From Incurvaria masculella (lineage: Eukaryota; Arthropoda; Insecta; Lepidoptera; Incurvariidae), in NCBI GenBank assembly GCA_946894095.1, contig OX335662.1:14092001-14156000 (forward strand): a stretch of DNA of 64,000 nt, written 5' to 3'. The text below holds more notes on this DNA, generated by a model. It searched no databases and was not told the origin of the DNA. It saw only the letters and a program-made list of their open reading frames with translations. How positions within the stretch are numbered: the first letter of the stretch is position 1. The DNA is not shown here.

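Larger units (their letters stand above)
59857..63248 (+). other. ADAM intron 16
   Basis: Contains the TTAA-flanked element (60209-62812) and a strong hairpin (63052-63122) about 130 bp before the acceptor. 59860-60205 has nothing recognised. Confidence 0.7.

Noticed and set aside
63245..63730. Minus-strand frame of 161 codons at the right end
   Set aside because: It is the shadow of ADAM exon 17. The plus-strand frame has the transmembrane helix and the correct splice phase.

Overview
The window is eukaryotic nuclear DNA, most probably from a moth or butterfly. The reasons are: a compact intronless telomerase gene of the insect type with no N-terminal TEN domain; eight copies of a dispersed repeat carrying (GGAC)n tracts that is typical of lepidopteran genomes; dense short inverted-repeat elements; and genes with large introns full of transposon relics. 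There are no bacterial features.

Two protein genes account for the coding sequence. The first lies on the minus strand, from the left edge to about 2040. It is an uninterrupted open frame of at least 680 codons that reads as telomerase reverse transcriptase (TERT), with motifs T, 1/2, A, B', C, D and E in order. It runs off the left edge, so only the last few codons are missing. The second starts 2.7 kb away in divergent orientation (ATG at 4757) and fills the rest of the window. It is a transmembrane ADAM metalloprotease of the ADAM12/meltrin/mind-meld type. I placed 17 exons, and all splice phases agree. They encode, in order, a signal peptide, a prodomain with cysteine switch and furin site, a metalloprotease domain with an intact zinc site (HEMGHNFGMEHD), a disintegrin domain, a cysteine-rich region, an EGF-like module, a transmembrane helix and a cytoplasmic tail still open at the right edge (954 codons so far). 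Intron 1 is about 29 kb.

The most unusual feature is that four separate exons of this one gene (4, 7, 11 and 13) have been copied into local tandem arrays of exon-derived units: 9, about 18, 2 and 12 copies, with unit lengths of 141, about 126/128, 136 and about 179 bp. Each unit joins part of the exon to a short piece of flanking intron and keeps one splice site. At exons 4, 11 and 13 the extra copies lie upstream of the usable exon; at exon 7 they lie downstream. Some exon 7 copies look like 87-nt in-frame cassette exons. The arrays create long false open frames on both strands.

The rest is mobile DNA. Intron 11 holds a 4.2 kb IS630-Tc1-mariner element whose transposase has the DD82E spacing described for the Sailor group, with a 123-bp minisatellite and a LINE 3' end inside it. 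Intron 16 holds a 2.6 kb TTAA-flanked piggyBac-like element without a recognisable transposase. Introns 1 and 2 hold broken non-LTR retrotransposons. A SINE family is present with two different Pol III heads, tRNA-like in one copy and 5S rRNA-like in another, on the same body. Several MITE families are present in two or more copies, and there are clear palindromic elements and minisatellites.
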